Shown: positions 8,594 to 16,542 of the stretch, in pieces
How positions within the stretch are numbered: the first letter of the stretch is position 1
How the letters are laid out: every line of letters begins with the position of its first letter
Assembly: GCF_014207435.1 (NCBI RefSeq)
Contig: NZ_JACHGH010000006.1
Location: forward strand, 1 to 64,000
Length of the DNA stretch: 64,000 nt
Direction of reading: 5' to 3'
Origin: Salirhabdus euzebyi
GTDB taxonomy: Bacteria; Bacillota; Bacilli; Bacillales; Alkalibacillaceae
Notes under the pieces: generated by a model
What the model was told of the DNA's origin: nothing
The model's database searches: none
The model's input: the letters and a program-made list of their open reading frames with translations, nothing else
Translations under genes and position numbers: made by a program

Positions 8594-9037
8594 CTATTTC
8601 CGAGTATAGGAAAGAATATCACCCGTTTTATCATAGTAAAAGCGGTGCTCTAGGGGTTCTTTTTCTAAATCTAAAATGTAAGGTAGAAAGTGTGGAATAT
8701 TACTCACTACATTTGGTGAATGGTATATCCAATCAAGAGTTTTCCACTCCAAATTTCCTTCTATAGTGGATACTATAGGTCCTTCGAACGTGTCCGCGTA
8801 ATATACGTACATACCATCGTCGTTGCTCTATTTTACTACACCGCGATATATGATTTCCTTAATAGTCAAACCGGTTTCCTCTTCGGCTTCTCTTATAGCA
8901 GCTTGTTCATGTGTTTCTCCAGGCTCTATTTTTCCACCAACAAAATTCCACTTGTCTTTATTTGGTTTTTTGTTTCGAAAAAGCATTAATAATTCCTCTT
9001 TATTATTTTTAATGATGCAAAGTGTAAAAGGTAGCAT
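8594..9037 (-). pseudogene. Nudix hydrolase (8-oxo-dGTP diphosphatase-like) broken by an in-frame TAG
   Basis: The first part carries a full Nudix box, GGKIEPGETHEQAAIREAEEETGL-type (G-x5-E-x7-REUxEExGU), after an ATG at 9037 with GGGGAAGG upstream. It reads up to IYRGVVK and then meets TAG at 8828-8830. In the same frame the protein continues as SNDDGMYVYYADTFEG and runs to a stop at 8594. Bridging the TAG gives 147 codons, the usual length of this family, and the downstream part looks like the conserved second half. The lost residue may have been Trp (TGG) or Gln (CAG). A real nonsense mutation, a sequencing error or suppression cannot be told apart here. Confidence 0.8.
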
Positions 9038-9187
9038 AGTAGATTCCTTCCCCGCGTTAACATTATAAAAATAATAACAAAAAGAAAATCCTTTAGAAAC
9101 CCTTTCCAATATTTATACATTATAGTGTATGAACACTGCCATGTGGTAAGCTACCTAAATGACGAAGGTTATGTAATATAAAGACTA

Positions 9188-9200
9188 TGAAAACGCTTTA
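9188..9200 (+). promoter_or_regulatory. Possible CcpA cre-like site
   Basis: TGAAAACGCTTTA resembles the catabolite-response consensus TGWAANCGNTNWCA, with the right-hand CA missing. It is 24 bases upstream of the -35 of the cluster at 9316. A role in carbon control is only suggested. Confidence 0.3.
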
Positions 9201-9223
9201 GAACAATATTTGTAAACTAATCG

Positions 9224-9252
9224 TTGACAAATAGTATGATTGGGCATAAAAT
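9224..9252 (+). promoter_or_regulatory. Sigma-A promoter of the dehydrogenase/ABC cluster
   Basis: A perfect TTGACA at 9224-9229 and TAAAAT at 9247-9252 are separated by 17 bases, 64 bases before the first ATG. This is a near-consensus vegetative promoter for the 9316-14203 cluster. No riboswitch fold was recognised in the leader. Confidence 0.7.
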
Positions 9253-9315
9253 CTATAATTATTAATAAAAATGCATATTTATTAGTTGAGAATATACCCT
9301 TCAGGAGGTCAATAC

Positions 9316-10410
9316 ATGTATGTAGTTCCTGGACCAGCAAAATACATTCGAGAAATGAACTTGCTTAGTCAAACTGGTAATTATATAAAAAAATATGGTA
9401 ATAAAGCGTTATTAATAGGTGGAAATACTGCTCTATCTGTTAGCGAAGAGAAGATTACAACTAGTTTAATAGAGTGTGGTATCGACTTCAAAGGATTGAT
9501 TACGTATGGTGGGGAATGTTCTTGGGAGCAAATCAATCGTTTAGTAGATAAGGTAAATGATAGTGAAGTTAATGTATTGGTGGCCGTTGGAGGTGGGAAG
9601 GCAATTGATACAGTTAAAGCTGTAGCTTATGCAACAAATCTACCGTTAGTTGCCATACCAACGATTGCTGCTACGTGTGCTGCTGCCACGCCAATTTCTA
9701 TTATATACGACGAGGATGGTACCTTTATTGATATAAGTGATCAATCAAAAGCACCTGATCTAGTTCTAGTTGATACATCTATCATTAAAAATGCTCCATA
9801 CCGATTTCTAGCAGCGGGTATTGGAGATACATTAGCTAAATGGTTCGAATCGAAAGCTTCCATACAAAATGTTCAACCTACTGTTTTAAATAAAGGAGCA
9901 GTAAAACTAGCGGAAGAAATTTTTCATTTTTTATTAGAAAAAGCACCACTTGCTATGGAAGCGGTAAAAAAGGGCGAAGACGATACTTCTATTGATGAAA
10001 TAATTGATGCAGTGATTTTATTAAGCGGCAGTGTAAGTGGATATGGCGGAGATGCATGCCGTACTGCTGCAGCCCATGCAATCTATTCGGGACTAACGAT
10101 ATTTCCAGAAGTACATGAGACATATCACGGAGAAATCGTTGCCTTTGGCATAATCGCACAACTTGTCATGGAAGCAAAAGAGGAAGAAGAAATCATTTCG
10201 TTAATTCGTTTCTACCATAAAGTAGGCTTACCCTTTACGCTATCACAATTGGGTATTAAGCAATTAACCGAACAACAATGGCAGCATCTAGGTGATATTA
10301 CCGTGACCATTGAGGATATGGAGAATATGCCTTTCGAGGTAACCCCTGATATGGTAATCCATGCTATTAAAAAGGCGGACCATATAGGAAAGGGTGTGAA
10401 CCTAATATGA
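9316..10410 (+). CDS. Iron-containing alcohol dehydrogenase family, HcxA/YbdH-like
   Basis: A group III metal-dependent dehydrogenase of 364 residues. The NAD-binding motif is GGGKAID (92-98). Metal ligands at the family positions are Asp171 (AGIGDTLAKW), His254 (AAAHAIY) and His271 (ETYHGEIV). By eye the sequence is closer to E. coli YbdH/HcxA, a 2-hydroxycarboxylate dehydrogenase acting on 2-oxo acids, than to glycerol dehydrogenase: both share PTIAATCAA-TP and GIGDTLAKW. GldA-type activity is not excluded. The ATG at 9316 is 5 bases after AGGAGGTC. Its stop overlaps the aminotransferase start (ATGA), so translation is coupled. Confidence 0.8.
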   Translation: MYVVPGPAKYIREMNLLSQTGNYIKKYGNKALLIGGNTALSVSEEKITTSLIECGIDFKGLITYGGECSWEQINRLVDKVNDSEVNVLVAVGGGKAIDTVKAVAYATNLPLVAIPTIAATCAAATPISIIYDEDGTFIDISDQSKAPDLVLVDTSIIKNAPYRFLAAGIGDTLAKWFESKASIQNVQPTVLNKGAVKLAEEIFHFLLEKAPLAMEAVKKGEDDTSIDEIIDAVILLSGSVSGYGGDACRTAAAHAIYSGLTIFPEVHETYHGEIVAFGIIAQLVMEAKEEEEIISLIRFYHKVGLPFTLSQLGIKQLTEQQWQHLGDITVTIEDMENMPFEVTPDMVIHAIKKADHIGKGVNLI

Positions 10411-11543
10411 GTGTTGAACATTTAGTCCGTAGCGTTTACCCAAAGCTTATGCCTTATACTTCAGGATTAGCCGATTATACAGTGGAAGAAATAAAGATCG
10501 TTTTAAATAAAGAAAAAGTATACAAGTTATCTTTTAACGAAAACCCGTTAGGTCCATCACCAAAAGCGGTTGAGGAAATGAATATTGCTATTCAATCCCT
10601 TAATTTATATCCGAATTCTCCAGGCATTAAACTGAAAGAGAAAATCGCTCAAAAAGAAGGCTTATCCTCTGAAAACATTGTATTGGCTAACGGTGCCGAT
10701 GATATGATTCTCCTTATCGCACAAACGTTTTTAGAGCCAACTGATGAAGTGATTATTCCTGAAGTGACCTTTATTCAATTTCTCGCTTCCACGCATTTAA
10801 TGGGAGCAAATCCAATAATGTCGCCAATGAAGGATGACTTAGGGATAGATTTAGACGCTATTTTAACGCGAATTAATAAAAAAACGAAATTAATCTTCTT
10901 ATGTAACCCGAACAATCCTACAGGAAAAGTCATCCCAAGAAAAGAGTTGGACGCTTTTATTGACAACGTTCCGAGCCATGTTCTAGTTGTCATTGATGAA
11001 GCCTACCATGAATATGGCGATGTAGGGGAATATGAAACTTCAGTCCCTTTTGTAAAACAAAATAAGCAGGTATTGATTGTTCGTACATTTTCCAAAATAT
11101 ATTCTTTAGCTGCTGCACGAATTGGCTATGGAATAGGCTCTGTAGAACTTATTGAAGCTATTAATCATGTAAGGCCACCTTTTAACGTTAACAGTATAGC
11201 TCAGGTTGGAGCATTAGCAAGTATGAACGATCTAGCGTATATCCAACATGCAAAAACTGTTAACGAAGAAGGAAAGCAATATTTTTATGATGTATTCAGT
11301 GAACTTGGACTCCGTTATATCAAAAGTAATGGAAACTTTGTGTTTGTGGATACAGGAATTAAAAATAAAGAGGCATTTCACTATTTAGCTAGTGAACACG
11401 GTGTGATTGTTCGTGATTTATCAGGATATGGACTAGAAACATCATTAAGGGTTTCGATAGGAAACCAAGAAGCAAATGAAGCTTTTGTTCTTGCAATAAA
11501 ACAATTAATGAAAACAAACAAATTGGAGGAAAGAATAAAATGA
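10407..11543 (+). CDS. HisC-like PLP aminotransferase
   Basis: A class I/II fold-type I aminotransferase of 378 residues, of the histidinol-phosphate aminotransferase type. The PLP-binding lysine is Lys230 in RTFSKIYSLAAARIGYGIG. CNPNNPTG (167-174) and VIDEAYHEYG (195-204) are also conserved, and the arginine of LRVSIGN binds the substrate carboxylate. There are no his genes nearby. It is translationally coupled (4-base overlaps) to both the HcxA-like dehydrogenase and the substrate-binding protein, which suggests interconversion of an imported amino compound with a 2-oxo/2-hydroxy acid. That substrate is inference; annotation as hisC would be premature. Confidence 0.8.
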   Translation: MSVEHLVRSVYPKLMPYTSGLADYTVEEIKIVLNKEKVYKLSFNENPLGPSPKAVEEMNIAIQSLNLYPNSPGIKLKEKIAQKEGLSSENIVLANGADDMILLIAQTFLEPTDEVIIPEVTFIQFLASTHLMGANPIMSPMKDDLGIDLDAILTRINKKTKLIFLCNPNNPTGKVIPRKELDAFIDNVPSHVLVVIDEAYHEYGDVGEYETSVPFVKQNKQVLIVRTFSKIYSLAAARIGYGIGSVELIEAINHVRPPFNVNSIAQVGALASMNDLAYIQHAKTVNEEGKQYFYDVFSELGLRYIKSNGNFVFVDTGIKNKEAFHYLASEHGVIVRDLSGYGLETSLRVSIGNQEANEAFVLAIKQLMKTNKLEERIK

Positions 11544-12532
11544 AAAAAATAGTGACCTTATTATTTACTTTATTGATTGTATTTGTAGCAACAGCTTGTG
11601 GTTCTAACAATGAGGATACAGCAAGTGGGAAAGAAGAAAGTAAGCCATTAAAAGTTACTTTGCCAACATGGACAGGCTATGGTCCGTTATTTTTAGCAAA
11701 GGAAAAAGGCTTTTTTGAAAAACACGGTGTGGATGTAGAGCTAACAATTGTAGAAGGTCTTGCAGAACGCAAAAGTGCATTAGCTGGTGGTAAAGTTGAT
11801 GGAATGGCAACGGCACTAGACGTACAAGTTTCTCTTGCTGCAGCAGATATTCCAATACAAGTTGTATGGCTTCTAGATGATTCATATGGCGGAGACGGAA
11901 TCATTGCAAAAAATGATATTGAAACAGTAGCGGATTTAAAAGGCAAACAAGTAGCATTTGAGCAAGGATCCACTAGTCACCTACTAATCTTAACAGCTTT
12001 ACAACAAGCGGGATTAACGGATGAAGATGTGGAAATGGTTCAAATGTCGGCAGGTGACGCTGGTGCAGCTTTTGTAGCTGGTCAAGTAGATGCAGCTGTT
12101 ACGTGGGAACCTTGGCTTTCAAAAGCTTCAGAAGCAGATGGAAAAATACTTCTTTCTACTAAAGAATTATCAGGAATCATCGTCGATACAGTAGGTTTTA
12201 GACAGGAAGTTATTGATGAAAGACCAGAAGATGTGAAGGCATTTGTGGCAGCGATGGCTGAAGCAATGGAATTCTGGGAGCAAAATGAAGAAGAAGCAAA
12301 CGAAATTATGGCATCTGGTTTAAAAATTGACCTTGCTGAATTTACTGCAACGGTTCCGGGGTTAAAGTTTTTTAACCAAGCTTCAAATGAAGAACTTTTT
12401 GGTACAGAAGGTAATGGTTCCATTTATCAATCAGCACAACAAGCAATTGATTTTTATTTAGAGCAAGGAATTATTGAAAATGCACCAAAAGCAGAAGATG
12501 TGTTAAATGCTTCTTTTGTAGAAGGATTATAG
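11540..12532 (+). CDS. ABC transporter substrate-binding lipoprotein, NMT1/SsuA type
   Basis: A 330-residue lipoprotein. The signal peptide MKKIVTLLFTLLIVFVATAC ends in a lipobox with acyl-Cys20, placing it on the outer face of the membrane. The mature part matches the NMT1/THI5/SsuA class (LPTWTGYGPLFLAKEKGFFE, KGKQVAFEQGS, VDAAVTWEPWL). Known ligands of this class include alkanesulfonates, thiamine pyrimidines, riboflavin and taurine. The ligand here is unknown. It overlaps the aminotransferase gene by 4 bases. A weak terminator follows, which could leave this gene at a higher transcript level than the permease. Confidence 0.85.
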   Translation: MKKIVTLLFTLLIVFVATACGSNNEDTASGKEESKPLKVTLPTWTGYGPLFLAKEKGFFEKHGVDVELTIVEGLAERKSALAGGKVDGMATALDVQVSLAAADIPIQVVWLLDDSYGGDGIIAKNDIETVADLKGKQVAFEQGSTSHLLILTALQQAGLTDEDVEMVQMSAGDAGAAFVAGQVDAAVTWEPWLSKASEADGKILLSTKELSGIIVDTVGFRQEVIDERPEDVKAFVAAMAEAMEFWEQNEEEANEIMASGLKIDLAEFTATVPGLKFFNQASNEELFGTEGNGSIYQSAQQAIDFYLEQGIIENAPKAEDVLNASFVEGL

Positions 12533-12542
12533 GAAGTTAGGA

Positions 12543-12572
12543 GGAGAGTCCTTTTAATAGGACCCTCCTTTT
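12543..12572 (+). terminator. Weak intercistronic terminator/attenuator
   Basis: GGAGAGTCC (12543-12551) pairs with GGACCCTCC (12560-12568) with one mismatch and is followed by TTTTGCTCTTT. It lies between the binding-protein and permease genes of one importer, so partial readthrough is expected. Confidence 0.5.
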
Positions 12573-12618
12573 GCTCTTTCCGAAGCTTGTCATCGTAGGG
12601 ATAAAGGGGGATACAGCA

Positions 12619-13416
12619 ATGTGGAAAAATATATTTACGCCTAAAAAAGATATTTCTAAAACACTTTATTGGGGAGCTGGTTTCACTACCTTTCTTATTT
12701 TTCTAGGAACGTGGTGTTTGTTAAGCTATGGGGGTTTCGTAAACCCACTATTTTTACCAACGCCAGATAAAGTAGTAGTGACTGCGATAGAATTGTTTAA
12801 AAGTGGAGAAATATTTGGAGATATAGGGATTAGTTTTTCAAGAGTATTTTTTGGTTTTATGCTTGCTGCTATAATCGGCGTTCCTTTAGGGATTTTAATG
12901 GGTACATTGCGTTTTATGGAAGGGGCATTTGAACCTATTATCGGTTTTATTCGTTACATGCCAGCTTCAGCATTTATTCCTTTATTTATTTTATGGATCG
13001 GATTGGGAGAAACAGAAAAAATGGCCGTTATTTTCTTTGGAACCTTCTTTCAGTTAACACTAATGGTGATGGATGTCACAAAAAATGTTCAAAATGAATT
13101 AATTGAAATTTCCTATACATTAGGGGCAAAAAAGTTCCAACTATTTAAAAGTGTTATTTTGCCAGCTTCTTTGCCTGGCATCGTCGACACACTAAGAATA
13201 ACGTTTGGTTGGGCATGGACATATCTTGTTGTTGCTGAACTTGTAGGGGCATCTAGTGGACTTGGCTTCATGATTATGCAGGCTTCCCGTTTCCTACAAC
13301 CAGAGAAAATTATTGTGGGTATTATGATTATTGGTATTCTCGGACTAATTACTGATTTAATATTTAAAGTTATTTATCGTAAATCATTTGGATGGATGAG
13401 AAAGGATGGGGTATAA
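12619..13416 (+). CDS. ABC transporter permease, SsuC/TauC type
   Basis: An inner-membrane permease of 265 residues with about 6 membrane segments. The EAA loop contacting the ATPase is visible as EISYTLGAKKFQLFKSVILP followed by ASLPGI. It belongs to the BPD_transp_1 family that pairs with NMT1-type binding proteins. The ATG at 12619 is 8 bases after AAAGGGGG, while the in-frame ATG at 12571 lies inside the terminator region without a site. It is separated by one base from the preferred start of the ATPase gene. Confidence 0.85.
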   Translation: MWKNIFTPKKDISKTLYWGAGFTTFLIFLGTWCLLSYGGFVNPLFLPTPDKVVVTAIELFKSGEIFGDIGISFSRVFFGFMLAAIIGVPLGILMGTLRFMEGAFEPIIGFIRYMPASAFIPLFILWIGLGETEKMAVIFFGTFFQLTLMVMDVTKNVQNELIEISYTLGAKKFQLFKSVILPASLPGIVDTLRITFGWAWTYLVVAELVGASSGLGFMIMQASRFLQPEKIIVGIMIIGILGLITDLIFKVIYRKSFGWMRKDGV

Positions 13417-13417
13417 C

Positions 13418-14203
13418 GTGAACGCACAACATAAGCTAGTTATTGATCAGGTTGGAAAAGTGTTTACAACAAAAAGTGGTGAAGTAGTAGCGTTAGATCG
13501 AACATCGTTTTCTGTTAATGAAGGGGAATTTGTTACCATTTTAGGACCATCAGGCTGTGGGAAATCTACTATTCTAAGAGTAGTGGCAGGGTTAGAAGAG
13601 CCAACAACCGGTCAAGTTTTTATGGATGGAAAAAAGGTAATTGGTCCAGGTCCTGATCGAGGGATGGTTTTCCAATCTTATAGTCTTTATCCTTGGTTAA
13701 CAGTAGAAGAGAATATAGTGTTTGGGTTAAAACTAAAGGGGATTTCGAAAAAAGAGCGAAAAGATATAGCAAAGCACTATTTACAGTTAATAGGGTTAGA
13801 AGGGTTTGATAAGCATTATCCAATCCAACTATCAGGGGGAATGAAGCAGCGGGTGGCGATTGCTCGTGCCTTAGCAAATGACCCAGAAATTTTATTAATG
13901 GATGAACCATTTGGAGCTCTTGATGCTCAAACGCGTGCAATTATGCAGGAAATACTTCTTAAAGTTTGGGAAGAGTCGAAAAAAACGATTCTTTTTATTA
14001 CGCATGATGTTGAGGAGTCCATTTTCCTAGGGGATTCCGTCTACGTAATGACAGCTAGACCAGGTCGTTTAAAGCAAAATATTAAAGTCCCGTTACCGAG
14101 GCCAAGAGACTATCAAGTGAAAAGCAGTAAAGAATTTTTAACGCTTAAATCCGAATTGTTAGAATTAATTAGGGAAGAAAGCTTAAAGGCAGTTACGAGC
14201 TAA
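13418..14203 (+). CDS. ABC transporter ATP-binding protein, SsuB/TauB type
   Basis: The cytosolic ATPase of the importer, 262 residues. Walker A is GPSGCGKST, the signature is [15 protein letters not shown], Walker B is [12 protein letters not shown] and the switch His is in FITHDVEES. The GTG at 13418 is preferred because AAAGGATGGGG lies just upstream; an in-frame ATG at 13406, overlapping the permease, is possible but has its site too close. It closes the importer set and is followed by a strong terminator before purU. Confidence 0.9.
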   Translation: MNAQHKLVIDQVGKVFTTKSGEVVALDRTSFSVNEGEFVTILGPSGCGKSTILRVVAGLEEPTTGQVFMDGKKVIGPGPDRGMVFQSYSLYPWLTVEENIVFGLKLKGISKKERKDIAKHYLQLIGLEGFDKHYPIQLSGGMKQRVAIARALANDPEILLMDEPFGALDAQTRAIMQEILLKVWEESKKTILFITHDVEESIFLGDSVYVMTARPGRLKQNIKVPLPRPRDYQVKSSKEFLTLKSELLELIREESLKAVTS

Positions 14204-14216
14204 AAGAGTGAAAACG

Positions 14217-14250
14217 AGTATCAAAGGACTAATCATTCTTTGATACTTTT
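14217..14250 (+). terminator. Intrinsic terminator after the ABC importer
   Basis: AGTATCAAAG pairs perfectly with CTTTGATACT (10 bp) and is followed by TTTTCTTC. It ends the dehydrogenase/aminotransferase/ABC operon; purU follows about 40 bases later. Confidence 0.8.
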
Positions 14251-14286
14251 CTTCATATAAGAACAAGTAACAGAAGGAGTGAGGAG

Positions 14287-15189
14287 ATGAATAGTTTAAT
14301 AGTAAAACAAGTAAATACCTTTAAAAAGCACCATGAAAATAGGGGGCGAATTTTAATAAATTGTCCAGATCAACCCGGTATTGTGGCGGCTGTTTCCGAT
14401 TTTTTATATAGTCAAGGGGCCAACATTATAGAATCAAATCAATATTCGACCAATCCATCAGGTGGGACCTTCTTTATCCGTGTCGAATTTGAATGCCCTA
14501 ATTTAAAAGAAAAAGAGCGATCCATTAGTAAGGATTTTACCGAAGTCGCTAATAAATTTTCGATGAAGTGGAAGTTAGCGTGTGTATCTGAAATAAAAAA
14601 GATAGCTATTTTCGTATCAAAGGAGCTTCACTGTTTACAGGAGCTTCTGTGGGAATGGCAAAGTGGAGATTTAATAACTGATATTTCACTTGTTATTAGC
14701 AACCATGAAGCTGCAAGAGTAACCGTGGAAGCTTTGAATATACCTTTTTACTATATACCAGCTAGTAAAGAAAACCGTTTACATGCAGAGTCGGAGCAAT
14801 TGAAAATATTAGCAGAAAACAACATTGATTTAATTGTGTTGGCGCGATATATGCAAATATTAACCCCATCCTTTGTAAAAACCTACGAGAATCAAATCAT
14901 CAATATCCACCATTCTTTTCTTCCTGCTTTTATAGGAGCAAAGCCTTACGAACAAGCATACAAACGCGGAGTAAAACTAATCGGCGCAACGTCCCATTAC
15001 GTCACCAATGATTTAGATGAAGGACCCATTATTGAACAAGACATCATGCGTGTTGACCATAGAGACAAAATAGAAAATTTAAAGAAAATTGGTGCTTCCA
15101 TTGAACGAAGTGTATTAGCTACCGCGATTAAGTGGCATTTAGAGGATAGAATTATCGTGCATGGCAATAAGACGATTGTTTTTTCATGA
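14287..15189 (+). CDS. purU: Formyltetrahydrofolate deformylase
   Basis: It hydrolyses 10-formyl-THF to formate and THF, balancing one-carbon pools. It has 300 residues. An N-terminal ACT domain (about 20-95, ILINCPDQPGIVAAVSDFLY) is followed by a formyltransferase-fold domain. The catalytic region NIHHSFLPAFIGAKPYEQA and the later DEGPIIEQD match PurU. The ATG at 14287 has GAAGGAGTGAGGAG upstream. The terminator ahead of it suggests a separate transcript, but the short distance leaves a functional link to the upstream cluster possible. Confidence 0.92.
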   Translation: MNSLIVKQVNTFKKHHENRGRILINCPDQPGIVAAVSDFLYSQGANIIESNQYSTNPSGGTFFIRVEFECPNLKEKERSISKDFTEVANKFSMKWKLACVSEIKKIAIFVSKELHCLQELLWEWQSGDLITDISLVISNHEAARVTVEALNIPFYYIPASKENRLHAESEQLKILAENNIDLIVLARYMQILTPSFVKTYENQIINIHHSFLPAFIGAKPYEQAYKRGVKLIGATSHYVTNDLDEGPIIEQDIMRVDHRDKIENLKKIGASIERSVLATAIKWHLEDRIIVHGNKTIVFS

Positions 15190-15396
15190 ATAGGATTGGG
15201 AGTATGATTTCATCGGCAGTAGCATACATATACTACAGAGTCTTAGATTTTATATGATTTCATGTAATGTGCTCATCATCTTTGAATCTATTATTATAGA
15301 ACTTTTACTAGGCGTAATAGTCTGATTTATGTAACCAAAAATAGAAAACTACTATATAGTATTAGCTAGAAAGAAAAAAATATAGTGGGTGTTCAT

Positions 15397-16428
15397 ATGT
15401 ATCGAATAGGTATCCTACTTTTTATAATAAGTTCTTTATGGATAACGGGCTGTACGTGGGAAGAAGTAACGAAGTCCGTTTTTCCCAAAGAACTAGTAGA
15501 CGTTCATACGGAATATAAGCATGATACTTGTTTAGGAGAAAATATACCCTGTGAGGAATTAGGGGGTCAATTCATCGACAGTTTAGGCAATGAGAGAAAC
15601 ATGATTTTAGAAGGTTTCTTTCCGGAAGAAGAGTATAAAGCTCAGGACTTCGAACCTATCATTTCCTATTTAGTAAGGGGCAAAGAAATAGTAGAACCGA
15701 TCACTGAGACAGACAATCCTTCTTTTAATGAAATAATTCAGGATACGGTATACCACGAGGAAATATGGTCAATTGTAGACAATATTATCCCTGTAGAAAA
15801 AAGGGATATGCTTGAGGTGCTTATTTTATATACAGATGGAGAACAAAATGAGCTAGCTTCTGTAGAACCAATGGAAAGTGATCCAAGAAAGTGGATTTTA
15901 AATATTGATGTAATGGATGTCGATAATAAGTACAACTTTGTTAACACAATCGTTCACGAGTATGGTCATTTGCTAACATTAAATGATACCCAAATAAATA
16001 CGATAAACGATCCATACTTAAAGGAAAATAATCCGGCTTTATTTGAGGAGCTACAAACGACGTGTTCTTCATATTTTACCGATTATGGTTGCAGCAAAGA
16101 GACAGCATATATTTCTGCGTTTTATAAGCAGTTTTGGGAACATGACTTAGAAGAGGTATGGGAATGGATTGATCCTTATAATGAGTTTGATGTTTACCAA
16201 TTTTATTTGGAGCATGAGGATCATTTTTTACATGACTATGCAGCCACGAGCATATATGAGGATATTGCCGAGTCATGGACATATTTTGTTTTTTCTGATC
16301 GAATTGATCATCCAACATATGTATGGGAAGAAAAGGTTAACTTTTTCTATCAGTATCCAGAGTTAGTAGAAATAAGGGCGGAAATATTAAAAAGTGTTGT
16401 TGATTTAGTGAACAATCCGGCTTTTTAA
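15397..16428 (+). CDS. Lipoprotein with zinc-peptidase motif, family not recognised
   Basis: A 343-residue predicted lipoprotein. MYRIGILLFIISSLWITGC is a lipoprotein signal with acyl-Cys19. The exported part is acidic and holds HEYGH (TIVHEYGHLLTLND) and, about 110 residues later, a Glu-rich IYEDIAESWTYFV helix that could give the third zinc ligand, the gluzincin layout. Two Cys pairs (TCLGENIPC, TCSSYFTDYGC) may form disulfides. A metallopeptidase role is inferred; substrate and family are unknown. The ATG at 15397 is favoured over GTG at 15385 because of the signal peptide, although the ribosome binding site is weak. It stands alone. Confidence 0.65.
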   Translation: MYRIGILLFIISSLWITGCTWEEVTKSVFPKELVDVHTEYKHDTCLGENIPCEELGGQFIDSLGNERNMILEGFFPEEEYKAQDFEPIISYLVRGKEIVEPITETDNPSFNEIIQDTVYHEEIWSIVDNIIPVEKRDMLEVLILYTDGEQNELASVEPMESDPRKWILNIDVMDVDNKYNFVNTIVHEYGHLLTLNDTQINTINDPYLKENNPALFEELQTTCSSYFTDYGCSKETAYISAFYKQFWEHDLEEVWEWIDPYNEFDVYQFYLEHEDHFLHDYAATSIYEDIAESWTYFVFSDRIDHPTYVWEEKVNFFYQYPELVEIRAEILKSVVDLVNNPAF

Positions 16429-16498
16429 GAAATAGGTTTTAACGCAAAGTCCTAAGCCTTCGTTTTATTTAGAACAATATATCATAAAGTATAAAAAA

Positions 16499-16530
16499 GG
16501 AGGAGTTACAGTAAATGTAGCTCCTCCTGT
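16499..16530. terminator. Bidirectional terminator
   Basis: GGAGGAGTTACA (16499-16510) pairs with TGTAGCTCCTCC (16516-16527) with one G-T pair. It lies between the convergent lipoprotein and beta-lactamase-family genes and can serve both. Confidence 0.75.
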
Positions 16531-16542
16531 TTACATTAAAAA

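Noticed and set aside
9253-9315. A riboswitch in the leader of the dehydrogenase cluster
   Set aside because: The leader is only about 60 bases, AT-rich, and shows no stable conserved fold or terminator.
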